From Aquisediminimonas sp031376385 (GTDB lineage Bacteria > Pseudomonadota > Alphaproteobacteria > Sphingomonadales > Sphingomonadaceae): 64,000 bases of DNA. Under the pieces are notes generated by a model, which was not told the DNA's origin, ran no database searches, and was given only the letters and a program-made list of their open reading frames with translations. This document shows, piece after piece, positions 23,575 to 32,741 of the stretch (its first letter is position 1; each line of letters starts with the position of its first letter). Location of the stretch: the NCBI GenBank assembly GCA_031376385.1, contig JANMDQ010000029.1, forward strand, positions 1-64,000, given 5' to 3'. A program made the position numbers and the translations under genes.

Positions 23575-24806
23575 TCGGCTTTGCCCCCATAAACTCTGCC
23601 AGCGCGCCCTTTGAGCGTCACAAAGGCCAGCACCGCCGCGATGCCAAGGCCGACAGCCCCGACTGCGAAGGGAGCGGTAATCCCGTATGTCTGATAAATG
23701 CCGCCCGATACGCCGGGCCCAACCACACGGCCCAGGCTGGACGCCCCTTGGGTCAGGCCGTTGACAAGGCCGCGGTCAGTATCGTTGCTTTGCGCGGATG
23801 TGATCGTCTGAAACGCAGGGTTGAACAGGCCGAGGCCAATCGCCGTGATGCTCATCGCGAACAGGACTGTTGGGCCGCTGCTGGCAATGGTGAGGCCGCC
23901 CAGGCCAATCGCGTAGGCAATCAACCCTGCAATCATCAGCTTGAATGATCCGAACCGCTTGGCGAGCGGCGCTGCGCCGCCCCCTTGCAAGATGACCGAG
24001 ACAAGGCCGACCGCGCCGAACGACAGCCCCACTTGCTTTGGCCCCCACGCCAGCGCGTCATGCGCGAAGAACGCAAAGCTGGTTTCCATGAGCGCCGCTG
24101 ATCCAATAGCGATAAGGGACAGCGCCATCAGCGCCCAGATGACGGGCTTAGATTTGAGCACAGCGCCTGCACTTAGCGATGGCCCTGTGGCTTTTGATGC
24201 GGCGCGGCGCTCCGGCGTCAGGCTTTCAGGCAGGAACAGCAGGGCCGCAACCGCTGCCAAGGCGGCAAAGCCAGCCGACGCGTAGCCAATTGTTGCGAAA
24301 TCATGGAAATCCGGATTGTCACCCGCCAACACGCCGCCAATCGCGGGGCCAAAGATGAAGCCCAATCCGAACGCCGCGCCAATCATCCCCATCGCTTTGG
24401 GGCGCGACGCCTCGTCCGTGATATCGCCGACATAGGCAAAGGCCGCTGCGATATTGCCTGCCATTAACCCGCCGACCAGCCGCGCGAAACTCAGCGTCAT
24501 GATATCGCGGGCATGGGCCATGATGATGTAGGATATGATCGCCCCGACCAAGCTGCCAATCAGGATCGGCTTGCGCCCATATTTGTCTGACAATTTGCCC
24601 CACAGCGGCGCACCGACAAATTGCCCGAGCGAATAGACGGCCATGGCCAGCGTCGTCTGCGCCGGGCTGGCCCCAACCATGGTTCCAAAGAAGGGAAAAG
24701 ACGGCAAAACAACGCCGAATCCGACGAGGCTGATAAACACTATAAGGAACAACGCCCCCATTTGTCGGCGAAATGTGGGGGCGGCAGGTGACGCAATGCT
24801 CGCCAT
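23571..24806 (-). CDS. MFS transporter, TetA-like
   Basis: A 411-residue major-facilitator permease with 12 predicted helices. The loop 2-3 motif GKLSDKYGRKPILIG (about 72-86) and the helix-5 motif C-like GMIGAAFGLGFIFGPAIGG place it in the drug/H+ antiporter 1 (TetA-type) group. No substrate can be read from the sequence. Within the operon it sits between the Rieske oxygenase (TAATG overlap) and the serine hydrolase (ATGA overlap), so export or uptake of a pathway compound is more likely than tetracycline resistance. Confidence 0.88.
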   Translation of the reverse strand: MASIASPAAPTFRRQMGALFLIVFISLVGFGVVLPSFPFFGTMVGASPAQTTLAMAVYSLGQFVGAPLWGKLSDKYGRKPILIGSLVGAIISYIIMAHARDIMTLSFARLVGGLMAGNIAAAFAYVGDITDEASRPKAMGMIGAAFGLGFIFGPAIGGVLAGDNPDFHDFATIGYASAGFAALAAVAALLFLPESLTPERRAASKATGPSLSAGAVLKSKPVIWALMALSLIAIGSAALMETSFAFFAHDALAWGPKQVGLSFGAVGLVSVILQGGGAAPLAKRFGSFKLMIAGLIAYAIGLGGLTIASSGPTVLFAMSITAIGLGLFNPAFQTITSAQSNDTDRGLVNGLTQGASSLGRVVGPGVSGGIYQTYGITAPFAVGAVGLGIAAVLAFVTLKGRAGRVYGGKAE

Positions 24807-25945
24807 TATTCAGCCGCCACAGCAATTGGGAGCGCTACCTTAGCTGGAACCAGCGGCGCAGTTTTCAGGACATAATTCTTGCCGCCATCCTCTCGTCTGC
24901 CGGGGCTTGGGATGACAACCGCGCGCCTGCCATTCACTTCTTTGCGCAGCAGTTCAACGTCCAGCTGCCAGCCGCGATCAATGAGTTCACGGCGCTTGAA
25001 ACGGAATGCATTCATCAGGCCGTCCGATTTCACCGTGAGTTCATCGCGCAGGTCTGTTGGCACCGTTTGCGGGCATATTTTCTCAATGATAACAGCATCT
25101 TGATCAAATATTTTCACAGTCCGTTTCACGCTATCCCCGTCAAACATCTTCTGCCGGAAAAAGGACCGCGCCATAATCCAGCGGGTCAGTGTGGTATTTT
25201 CATCCACCGGCGTGTTCACATCAAAAATCACCATTTGCCATGTGGGGGTCAACCACACATCCAGCCGCATGGTCGCGCCGGAGACATGATAGCTGGGCCT
25301 CGCCTCAACAGGTGTTTTCTCTTTGCGCACAAGGCTCCAGATGCCCTTGGGCAGCGGCGGGATGTAAGTGACTTTGGCGCGGGCGGACCATTCGTCCTGT
25401 TCCAGCTCAAAATCATGGATGACGGCGTTACTGCGATCGCCAAAGCTCGGGTGAACAAATGGCGCGTGGGCGAAGTCCAGGCCATTTTCAACGACGCGGG
25501 CATAGTCAGCCTGCCACTGAAATTCCCCGCGCACTGTGCGCCAGTTGGCCGTGTCATCATATTCGGGAAAGTCGGGCAGGGGTGGGCGTTCTTCCTCAGG
25601 CAAATCGCCCAGGAACACCCAGATCCAGCCGTATTTTTCCTTGACCGGGTAGCAATCAACCCGCGCCCGTGATGGGATTTTAGTGTCAGCGGGCAGGGAC
25701 GGGATTTTCACCACATTGCCGCCGGCGTTAAATTGCCACCCATGATAGGGGCATTCGACGCAGCCGTTCAGCACTTGGCCTTCGCCAAGCGATGCACCGC
25801 GGTGAATGCAAACGTCAGACAAGCAATTGATGACGCCGTCAAGCCCCCGGAACAGCACATAATCAAAGCCGAGCAGCTTCACTCGCTTGGGCTTGTCAGT
25901 GATATTCGCGACGTCTTCGGCCACATACCATTGGTTGATAATCAT
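24806..25945 (-). CDS. Rieske non-heme iron oxygenase, alpha-type subunit
   Basis: A 379-residue aromatic-ring-hydroxylating-type oxygenase. The Rieske 2Fe-2S ligands are C46-x-H48 (CIHRG) and C65-x2-H68 (CPYHGW). The mononuclear iron region is NGLDFAHAPFVHPSFG, giving the two histidines, with a distal acidic ligand expected near the C-terminus. No beta subunit, ferredoxin or reductase is adjacent, so it is the VanA/KshA-like alpha-only type (demethylase or monooxygenase chemistry possible). It follows the propeller gene at 12 bp and overlaps the MFS gene. The substrate is unknown. Confidence 0.9.
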   Translation of the reverse strand: MIINQWYVAEDVANITDKPKRVKLLGFDYVLFRGLDGVINCLSDVCIHRGASLGEGQVLNGCVECPYHGWQFNAGGNVVKIPSLPADTKIPSRARVDCYPVKEKYGWIWVFLGDLPEEERPPLPDFPEYDDTANWRTVRGEFQWQADYARVVENGLDFAHAPFVHPSFGDRSNAVIHDFELEQDEWSARAKVTYIPPLPKGIWSLVRKEKTPVEARPSYHVSGATMRLDVWLTPTWQMVIFDVNTPVDENTTLTRWIMARSFFRQKMFDGDSVKRTVKIFDQDAVIIEKICPQTVPTDLRDELTVKSDGLMNAFRFKRRELIDRGWQLDVELLRKEVNGRRAVVIPSPGRREDGGKNYVLKTAPLVPAKVALPIAVAAE

Positions 25946-25957
25946 CGCTTCTTCCCC

Positions 25958-26848
25958 TCAGGCCGCTAATGGTATTTCGGCGAGTCCCGCCAATGCCTTG
26001 GGCAGCCCCAAATCCTTCGTCATCCTTACGGTGCCACTGTCCACATCGACAAGAGCGACTGTGCCGCCAAAAAAGTCCAGCGCCCAGAAACTGTCGCCGC
26101 CCGCGCGCAGCACAATGACGGACCATCCTCGCCCGGCAGGCAGAGTATAGTCCTTCTTTATCATGCCTTTTGCGTCCAGCCGCCGCGCGCCGCCACCCGT
26201 CGCAATGATCAGATCGCCGTCGGCCAAGCAGGCCAGTCCAAATACCATCGGCGGCGGATCGCGGCGTTCGTAAATAATACCTAACCGCTGATCGGCCTTC
26301 AAATCATGGGCGTAGATGTGCGGCCCTGTTTCACTCACATGGTAAAGCGTGTCACCATCGGGGGAGAGGGCCATGTGCGTAACACCCAAGAATCCGCCCA
26401 TGCCGCCATTGGTTTGCGTATTCCATTCGCGGATGATTTTGCCGTCTGCGTCAGCATGATAGACCCGGCCCGCACCTTCAAATCCGGGGATCTGCCCGAC
26501 CATATGTTCGCCGAGCAAATAAGTGCCATCCCCGCGCGCAATCATGGATCCGTAAGCACGGGGCGGCAGGTTTTGCATCTGCGCTGCCCCGACATGATCG
26601 ATGCGCCGGGCCTGAGGGTCCAAGATGTGCAGCGTGTTCGTGCCGTCGATCACCAGCGCGGAGATCAGGCCGAAAGCGCCTGTCTCCATTTCCGCCTTCA
26701 GCGCCCAATCCCGATCATATTGGCGCACACGACCGTGCCCGGTGGGAAAGCGCGCGCTTTCATCCAAGTCAGTCGCGGTTACGAAAATATCGCCGGGTAT
26801 AAAGGGCATCAGGTTCGGCAAATCAAAATTCCTTTCTGCACCCGCCAT
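25958..26848 (-). CDS. beta-propeller protein, SMP-30/lactonase-like
   Basis: A 296-residue protein that looks like a six-bladed propeller: repeated blades such as GLISALVIDGTNTLHILDPQARRIDHV, THMALSPDGDTLYHVSE, GLACLADGDLIIATGGGARRLD and FWALDFFGGTVALVDVDSGTV. This layout is shared with SMP-30/gluconolactonase-like sugar lactonases and other propellers. No signal peptide is evident. It is first in the operon and divergent from the TonB receptor. A lactonase-type hydrolase for a pathway intermediate is possible; the family call is only at fold level. Confidence 0.65.
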   Translation of the reverse strand: MAGAERNFDLPNLMPFIPGDIFVTATDLDESARFPTGHGRVRQYDRDWALKAEMETGAFGLISALVIDGTNTLHILDPQARRIDHVGAAQMQNLPPRAYGSMIARGDGTYLLGEHMVGQIPGFEGAGRVYHADADGKIIREWNTQTNGGMGGFLGVTHMALSPDGDTLYHVSETGPHIYAHDLKADQRLGIIYERRDPPPMVFGLACLADGDLIIATGGGARRLDAKGMIKKDYTLPAGRGWSVIVLRAGGDSFWALDFFGGTVALVDVDSGTVRMTKDLGLPKALAGLAEIPLAA

Positions 26849-27137
26849 TTAGTCTTGCTTGGATCGCGCTGTCCCTCCGCGCCAATCACTATCCGCCAGA
26901 CGAACAAAGTGCGGCTCGTCTCTCTATCATCTTTCGCATCAGCGCATAGCTCAACTGCCAAATGCGTGCGCGTCTATTTTTTTGGACAGTATGCGCATTG
27001 GGCATTGTGATGGTCCCGCCAATGTGCATTATTAGATGCTGTTGGCGTTGATCTCTTATGTTCGCCCCTGTTGCACGGGGGTTCTGAAGAAATGGACGAC
27101 GCCGTAGAGAAAATAAATCATACCTAGGGAGGGTAGA

Positions 27138-29723
27138 ATGAAATTTCGCACTGCTTTGTTGGCCGCTGTCAGCACGATGACCATTATCGGATTGCCAAGC
27201 GTGGCCTATGCTCAAGCCGCCTCTGAGGATGCTGAAGCAAAAGACCCTGGCACCATAATCGTCACTGCTCGTCGCCGCGAAGAGGCGCTGCAGGATGTTC
27301 CCCTTGCCATTAACGCCTTCACCGAAGAACAGATTGAACGAGAACGCATTCGCCGGGTTGAGGATCTCACTCGGCTCACCGCAGGTCTGACTTATGACAT
27401 TGGTGGCTTCCCCAACGATACGCGCCCAGCGCTGCGCGGGATGCAGGCCGAACGCGGTCGCCCTTCAGTGGCGATTCTGCTCGATGGGCAGGATTTGTCT
27501 GGCGAGAATCTCGCCATTGCGGGCGGTTCTGCTGCTCTTGAAATGAACTTGTTCGATCTGGAACGCGTTGAAGTGGTGAAAGGCCCGCAAGCGACGCTTT
27601 ACGGGCGTAATGCTTTTGCCGGAGCGATCAACTATATCTCCAAAGCGCCGTCTTTTGATTTTGGTGCTAAAGTCAGTGCGGAAACCGCGACGGGCAGCTT
27701 GGTTGGGGTGTCAGGGTCTATCACCGGGCCGATCATCAAGGATATCCTCGCGTTCCGGTTAAACGCCAATTACCGCGATTCCGATGGCTATTATCAGGTT
27801 CCGGGAACAGGTGATAAAGTTGGCGCGCAAAATTCCAAAGGGATCGCCGCGTCTCTGTTGCTCACGCCGACAGAGGGCTTAAAAATCTCAGGTCGTTATC
27901 AATATAGCAAGGACCGCGCCTCGGATAATCCGACCGCATTCATCAAATCGAACATTCGCGTTCCTGTGCCCAATGGCACATTTGCGCCGTTCCCCGGAGG
28001 TCCAGCTTCGCCTTGCCCAGCCAGTTTGACAGGCGCTAGCCCCCAGATTTTTAACAGTTGCACACGCGGCACGTTTATTGGCGAAATTTCGGCCAATGAA
28101 AGCGGCCTGCAAATGGGGCTGAACCCGTTAACGGGGCAGCCGCCATTCGGTATGAAGATGAGCCAGAATGTCGCCTCTGCTGACGTTGACTGGGATACGG
28201 GCAGCTTTGGCAAATTCCATTATCAATTTGGCTGGCTGAAAAATAGCAGCTTCATTGAACAGGATGGCGATTTTACAGATGGGCCTGCGCCTCCCGGTCT
28301 GGTGCTGTCGCTGCAAGTCATTCAGGATTTGCAGTATAAGAATAGGCATACCGACCACACGTTCACGTGGAATTATGACAATGACTGGCTCGATGTGCTT
28401 GTCGGCGCACAGTTTTTCAAGGAAACGTCGACGTTGCGCAATGGTACGCAGTTCTTCTTGCGCAGCCCCACGTCTCCGCTGGGCGGGCCCCCGTTCAACA
28501 TCAACCGCGCGCCCGTTGCCAATTTCCCGTTCCCCTCTGTCACGTCGCGCGTGACGAAATATGAAGGGTATTTTGGCGCGATCAGTGTGGAGCCGTTTGA
28601 GGGTTTGCATCTATCGGCAGAAGGTCGGTTTAATAAGGACCGGATTGCCTATGCGACATCGGGCTGGCGTTTGCAGGACGTGTCCTTGCAAAAACTGACG
28701 CCGGTTTGCCCGTCGCCATTCCCGCAGGGGCAGGCATTTAACCCCAATCTGCCTGTCTTCATTCCGCAGCCTGCCCGCGGAACTGTGGTCGCCTGTCCAC
28801 AGGCCACGGCGCTGAAATTCAACAAATTCACGCCGCGTTTCACTATTGATTATAAAGTGATGGATGACGTGTTGCTTTACGCGTCTTATGCGCGGGGTTT
28901 CAAACCCGGAGGTGCGAACACCAACGAAGTCACGACCTTTACTGATCAAACATTCCTTCCTGAAACCGTCACAACAATTGAGGCAGGGATCAAGTCTGTT
29001 CTGTTTGACAAGCGGTTGACCCTGAACCTTGACGCCTATCGCAACCGCTACCGTGATCAGCAGATTGGCGTCCAACGCTCGACGCCAGGTGCAGGCAATG
29101 TGATCGTGACGACGGCTGGCATCATCAATGCCGGTAAAGTGAATATTTGGGGCATTGAGGCTGACATGAGCCTGCGGATTGCCGATCCGTTTACGTTCAG
29201 CCTGAACTATGCCTATACCGATACAAAGTTCGCCCAATATACTCAGGGGCCGCGCCCCGGCTCCGTCGCGGCGGATTTCACGGCATGCAATGTGCCCTTT
29301 GGCCAGACATCGTCTGACCAGAACAGGGCAGAGGCGGGCAATGTGTGTGCGGATCTTTCGGGCAATCAAGTGCCTAAAAGCCCCAAGCATTCGCTGAATA
29401 TGTCTGGCCTTTACCGGCAGGATGTGGGCGACGCGACGGTGTTTTTCGAAGGCACCGCATCCTATCGCTCAAGCCGCTTTGTCGATGATAGCAACAATGT
29501 CACACTGCCTTCTTATTGGATGGCCGGGGTAAAGGTTGGCGCGGAAATCGGCAATTATTCCATCACAATGTATGTCGATAACCTGTTCGATAATAAGAAG
29601 ATTACCAGCGCGCAGCGCGTGATTGATCTGGCCAATCCAGAGGGTTTCGCGCCAGGGCGTGGCTATATTGCTTACTTGCCAAAGCCGCGTGTGTTCGGTT
29701 TGCAGGTGGCGGCAAAGTTTTAG
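27138..29723 (+). CDS. TonB-dependent outer-membrane receptor
   Basis: An 861-residue TonB-dependent receptor. A signal peptide (to AYAQA), a TonB-box-like GTIIVTARRREE, the plug domain (about 55-170 with VEVVKGPQATLYGRNAFAGAINYI) and a long 22-strand barrel are visible. The chain ends in a C-terminal aromatic (VAAKF), typical for barrel insertion. The ATG follows AGGGAGG. It is divergent from the propeller/Rieske operon (289 bp between starts, no other gene seen there), suggesting uptake of the same substrate. Sphingomonads use many such receptors for aromatics and sugars. Confidence 0.93.
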   Translation: MKFRTALLAAVSTMTIIGLPSVAYAQAASEDAEAKDPGTIIVTARRREEALQDVPLAINAFTEEQIERERIRRVEDLTRLTAGLTYDIGGFPNDTRPALRGMQAERGRPSVAILLDGQDLSGENLAIAGGSAALEMNLFDLERVEVVKGPQATLYGRNAFAGAINYISKAPSFDFGAKVSAETATGSLVGVSGSITGPIIKDILAFRLNANYRDSDGYYQVPGTGDKVGAQNSKGIAASLLLTPTEGLKISGRYQYSKDRASDNPTAFIKSNIRVPVPNGTFAPFPGGPASPCPASLTGASPQIFNSCTRGTFIGEISANESGLQMGLNPLTGQPPFGMKMSQNVASADVDWDTGSFGKFHYQFGWLKNSSFIEQDGDFTDGPAPPGLVLSLQVIQDLQYKNRHTDHTFTWNYDNDWLDVLVGAQFFKETSTLRNGTQFFLRSPTSPLGGPPFNINRAPVANFPFPSVTSRVTKYEGYFGAISVEPFEGLHLSAEGRFNKDRIAYATSGWRLQDVSLQKLTPVCPSPFPQGQAFNPNLPVFIPQPARGTVVACPQATALKFNKFTPRFTIDYKVMDDVLLYASYARGFKPGGANTNEVTTFTDQTFLPETVTTIEAGIKSVLFDKRLTLNLDAYRNRYRDQQIGVQRSTPGAGNVIVTTAGIINAGKVNIWGIEADMSLRIADPFTFSLNYAYTDTKFAQYTQGPRPGSVAADFTACNVPFGQTSSDQNRAEAGNVCADLSGNQVPKSPKHSLNMSGLYRQDVGDATVFFEGTASYRSSRFVDDSNNVTLPSYWMAGVKVGAEIGNYSITMYVDNLFDNKKITSAQRVIDLANPEGFAPGRGYIAYLPKPRVFGLQVAAKF

Positions 29724-29752
29724 GGGGCTGGTTGGTTCGCTATTTCACAGAA

Positions 29753-29842
29753 CACCGTTCGGGCTGAGCTTGTCGAAGTCCTCCCTTTTTCTTCCGGTGG
29801 ACAAGAAAGGGGGCATTTCGACAGGCTCAATGCGAACGGTGT
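29753..29842. repeat. paired palindromic repeat family 1 after the TonB receptor
   Basis: CACCGTTCGGGCTGAGCTTG (29753) and CGACAGGCTCAATGCGAACG near 29819, plus an inner CCTTTTTCTT/AAGAAAGGG pairing, form a long hairpin between the convergent receptor and MFS genes; a probable two-way terminator. Confidence 0.8.
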
Positions 29843-29895
29843 GTGGGCCCCTGCAACGGCGCGTGTGGCCGCAACGGTGTGTGGGGCGTACCCTC

Positions 29896-31182
29896 TTAAG
29901 CCTCCCGCGCCTCCGCACGGTGGCCCGCAAAACACATGACTGCCACCACGCCGTTCAGCACCCCAACCAACACGAACGGCGCCCACGGGGCAACTTCATC
30001 GAACAGCCAGCCGCCAATGACTGTCAGCACCAAAATGCCAACTGCACCAGAGAAGTTGAACGCGCCGATTACAGACCCGCGAATGGCCTCTGGTGCTTCT
30101 TTCGATATGGTTGTCTGCGCGCCGAGGAAGGCGCTGATCTGGCCGATGCCAAGCAGAATGAAAAAGGGGATCGCCGCGCCGGAGAGCGGATCATCCACAA
30201 AATAGAGCAAGCAATATCCAACAGCCCCCAATGCCATCGCCACACCAAGCCCGAACAGGCGCGGCCAGCGGTCGAGCGGTACGGCAAGCGCCAATGGCCA
30301 CAAGAGGGCGGCAGACTGCGCAATAACGAAGGGAATCGTCCCGGCGCTGATCGCTTCTGACGGGCTGAGGCCATCGCCAATCGCGGCTTGTTTCCCCCAT
30401 GCAATGGCGAACAGCCCGACAATGGCCACATCCCCGCGCGCGACAAAGGCTGAAACATAAGCGAGTGCGATGCGACGGTTGGATTTGGCGGCGCCCATCC
30501 CTTCTGCCATCATCGCCACGAAGGGCTTACGCTCCTTCGCCTGTGACGGTTTTCCGCCCTTTAGACCCAAGCCCAAAATCAACGCAGAAAGCGAGCATAG
30601 CCCAGCCGCAATCCACAGCGCATTGCGCCCGGCCTCAATATCCGTCGCGCCCCCTGCCACGAAAATGGCAGGCAGTTTTGCAATGACCAGCGTGACCGCA
30701 ACAATGCCAAGGCCGTTTAGGAAGCCCAGAATCGCAGTCAGCTTACCCCGGTCCTCCGTCTGTGCATAATCGGCAATGATCGTCGCAAACATGCCCGTTA
30801 CAGCCCCTATGCCGACAGCGTAAACGATGCGGAAGAGGCTGAGTTCAGTGAGCGTCGTTGCGAAAGGATAGAGGAGATAGCCCGTCGCCAGCGTCAGAAA
30901 GCCAATGACATAAATGACTTTGCGACCATATCGATCGGCCAGCACACCCAGCGGGCTGTAAACAAGGATCAGCGCCAATTCCTGCCACAGCGCCAGCGTG
31001 CCAAGCGCCTTGCCCTGCTCCGCCTCTGCAATGCCCAGGTTGGCGGTGAGCACAAAAGGCGTGATCGCAGCCATCGCGGTGACCAGCGCAATGGAGACGA
31101 ACGCCGCGTAAACCAGCGTCCACATATTCCCGGTGCTAACGCCGCTTTCAAGGCGGACGGGGCCGAACTTGGCAGAATTCAC
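29896..31182 (-). CDS. MFS transporter
   Basis: A 428-residue 12-helix major-facilitator permease. The loop 2-3 motif GVLADRYGRKVIYVIG (about 81-96) is intact. A large cytosolic loop after helix 6 carries LKGGKPSQAKERKPF. The subgroup is not clear. Its GTG start overlaps the stop of the ferrochelatase-like gene (GTGA), so both belong to one unit that runs towards the TonB receptor. Transport of a pathway compound is inferred from context. Confidence 0.88.
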   Translation of the reverse strand: MNSAKFGPVRLESGVSTGNMWTLVYAAFVSIALVTAMAAITPFVLTANLGIAEAEQGKALGTLALWQELALILVYSPLGVLADRYGRKVIYVIGFLTLATGYLLYPFATTLTELSLFRIVYAVGIGAVTGMFATIIADYAQTEDRGKLTAILGFLNGLGIVAVTLVIAKLPAIFVAGGATDIEAGRNALWIAAGLCSLSALILGLGLKGGKPSQAKERKPFVAMMAEGMGAAKSNRRIALAYVSAFVARGDVAIVGLFAIAWGKQAAIGDGLSPSEAISAGTIPFVIAQSAALLWPLALAVPLDRWPRLFGLGVAMALGAVGYCLLYFVDDPLSGAAIPFFILLGIGQISAFLGAQTTISKEAPEAIRGSVIGAFNFSGAVGILVLTVIGGWLFDEVAPWAPFVLVGVLNGVVAVMCFAGHRAEAREA

Positions 31183-32636
31183 TTTTTCACCGGAAACACG
31201 CGGCTCATCGCAGTGGCCAGCACGGCGCTGGCTTCAGGTTGTTTCGCGCCGCCGACAGCGCCTGCGTAAATGATCATTGTTTTCCCATCCATCAACCGCC
31301 GCACATAAGGCTGCATCCAATCCTGCGTTAGTGGTGGTGGCGCGTAAGTGCGATAGCCGCCGAGTCCATCAAAGAAAAAAGCCTGATGCGCGAAAAGCGT
31401 ATCGGTATTCTCGGCCAGAAACTCTATCGGCAGGGCAATGGCCAGCGCCGTGCCGTCTTTGCGCGCTTGTTTGAAAAGCTCATTGACGGACAGTAGCTGG
31501 TTGTCAGGATCATCGACGGTATCGGCAAAAGCCTCAAACCCCGTTTCCACTCGTACCGTGGCATAGCCTTTGGCTTTCAAAATCTCGGCCATGCGCGGGC
31601 GCAGCCGGTCCGATGTTGCAGGCCAGCGCTTCGCCCAGCTGTCAGTCTTTACCAGCCGCACCGGAAGGCCGTGGAGGGACACGATGCCCAGCGCGCTTTG
31701 CCCCGGCGCGGTCGCCTGCGGCACAGTGGCCGCAAAATGATCAAGCCACATCTGATCATAGCGTGCCTCACTTGCCATCCACGGGGCGACGGCAATGCGC
31801 ACACGCTTGCTGAAATGCATAGCCTCCCACCGATCAACGATCTTGTGAATTTTGCTGTAGGAGCCTTTCAGTTCCTCAAAGTCGGAATAGATCGGCTGGC
31901 CAGAGCCTAAGACCAGCACGTCCACGCCGCTATCCAGCACGCGGTTGACGGCGGCTTCTTCGCCCTCGGGGTCAAAGGCATCAACAAATTCCCCAGCCAC
32001 AATCTGCGGATGCGCCGCGCGCAGTAGGGCAATCGCATCCTTGCCCAGCGCAATCGTCTGATCGCCGTGGGGCAGATATTGGTTTTTCAGCGGCGCATAG
32101 TAAATGTAGCGCGCCTTGGCCGCTATCTTGGCAGCAGGGGTCGGCATCCCTTGGTTGCGGTCGGGGTAGATGAAATAGCCCATATCAAAGGCAGTGCTGG
32201 CCGATGGTGCCTTCCAATCAACGTCACCGCGGCGATATTTTTCGATCCATGCTATGCCGTCAACATCCTTTTCACGGCCATTGATATCGGCGAGGCGACG
32301 GGGCTTAAACTCCCTCATCGCATAGGCCTGATCCGGATCCATCAGGACCACGCCTCTATCGCGGCTGACGAAGACGTTGATCGGCCAGGGTATGAAACTG
32401 TTGAGCAGCTTATCCACGATATTGCGCCAGAACCGCGTATCATACTGGCTAGGCTGAACCAGCGCCACGACAATCACGCCAACGCGGGGTTCAGTGACGC
32501 TGCCCGGTTTCACCATGGCTTGTGCCGCATTCCAGCGCGTGTCGCGGTTCATCCACCAAGTGATGCCACCAATGACAAGCGAGAAAGCCAGCAGATATTT
32601 GAAGAAGGCCGTGACTGAACGCCGGTTGAGTTTCAT
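31179..32636 (-). CDS. membrane-anchored ferrochelatase-like protein
   Basis: A 485-residue protein with one N-terminal helix (FFKYLLAFSLVIGGITWW) and a region resembling class II chelatases. The opening VGVIVVALVQP recalls ferrochelatase xVNLGTP. SLHGLP at 320-325 matches the catalytic-histidine motif S-x-H-G-x-P, and LPIEFLAENTDTL at 402-414 aligns with the PGFxxxxxETL segment (E replaced by D). Total length is well above a normal ferrochelatase (about 330-380), with extra sequence at about 90-200. It is coupled to an MFS gene. Whether it binds metal or tetrapyrrole is unknown. Confidence 0.55.
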   Translation of the reverse strand: MKLNRRSVTAFFKYLLAFSLVIGGITWWMNRDTRWNAAQAMVKPGSVTEPRVGVIVVALVQPSQYDTRFWRNIVDKLLNSFIPWPINVFVSRDRGVVLMDPDQAYAMREFKPRRLADINGREKDVDGIAWIEKYRRGDVDWKAPSASTAFDMGYFIYPDRNQGMPTPAAKIAAKARYIYYAPLKNQYLPHGDQTIALGKDAIALLRAAHPQIVAGEFVDAFDPEGEEAAVNRVLDSGVDVLVLGSGQPIYSDFEELKGSYSKIHKIVDRWEAMHFSKRVRIAVAPWMASEARYDQMWLDHFAATVPQATAPGQSALGIVSLHGLPVRLVKTDSWAKRWPATSDRLRPRMAEILKAKGYATVRVETGFEAFADTVDDPDNQLLSVNELFKQARKDGTALAIALPIEFLAENTDTLFAHQAFFFDGLGGYRTYAPPPLTQDWMQPYVRRLMDGKTMIIYAGAVGGAKQPEASAVLATAMSRVFPVKK

Positions 32637-32741
32637 GCTGGTTTCCGCCCCTTGATTATCCACCCTGTGGCTATTTCTATGGGCGTACGTCAAGGGAGGC
32701 GCGTGACAGGCGCAAAGACTGTTCATGTGGCGGACAAAGTT

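Noticed and set aside
24773..25672. 299-residue open frame antisense to the Rieske oxygenase gene
   Set aside because: Overlaps a gene with clear Fe-S and iron motifs; no ribosome site or domain of its own.
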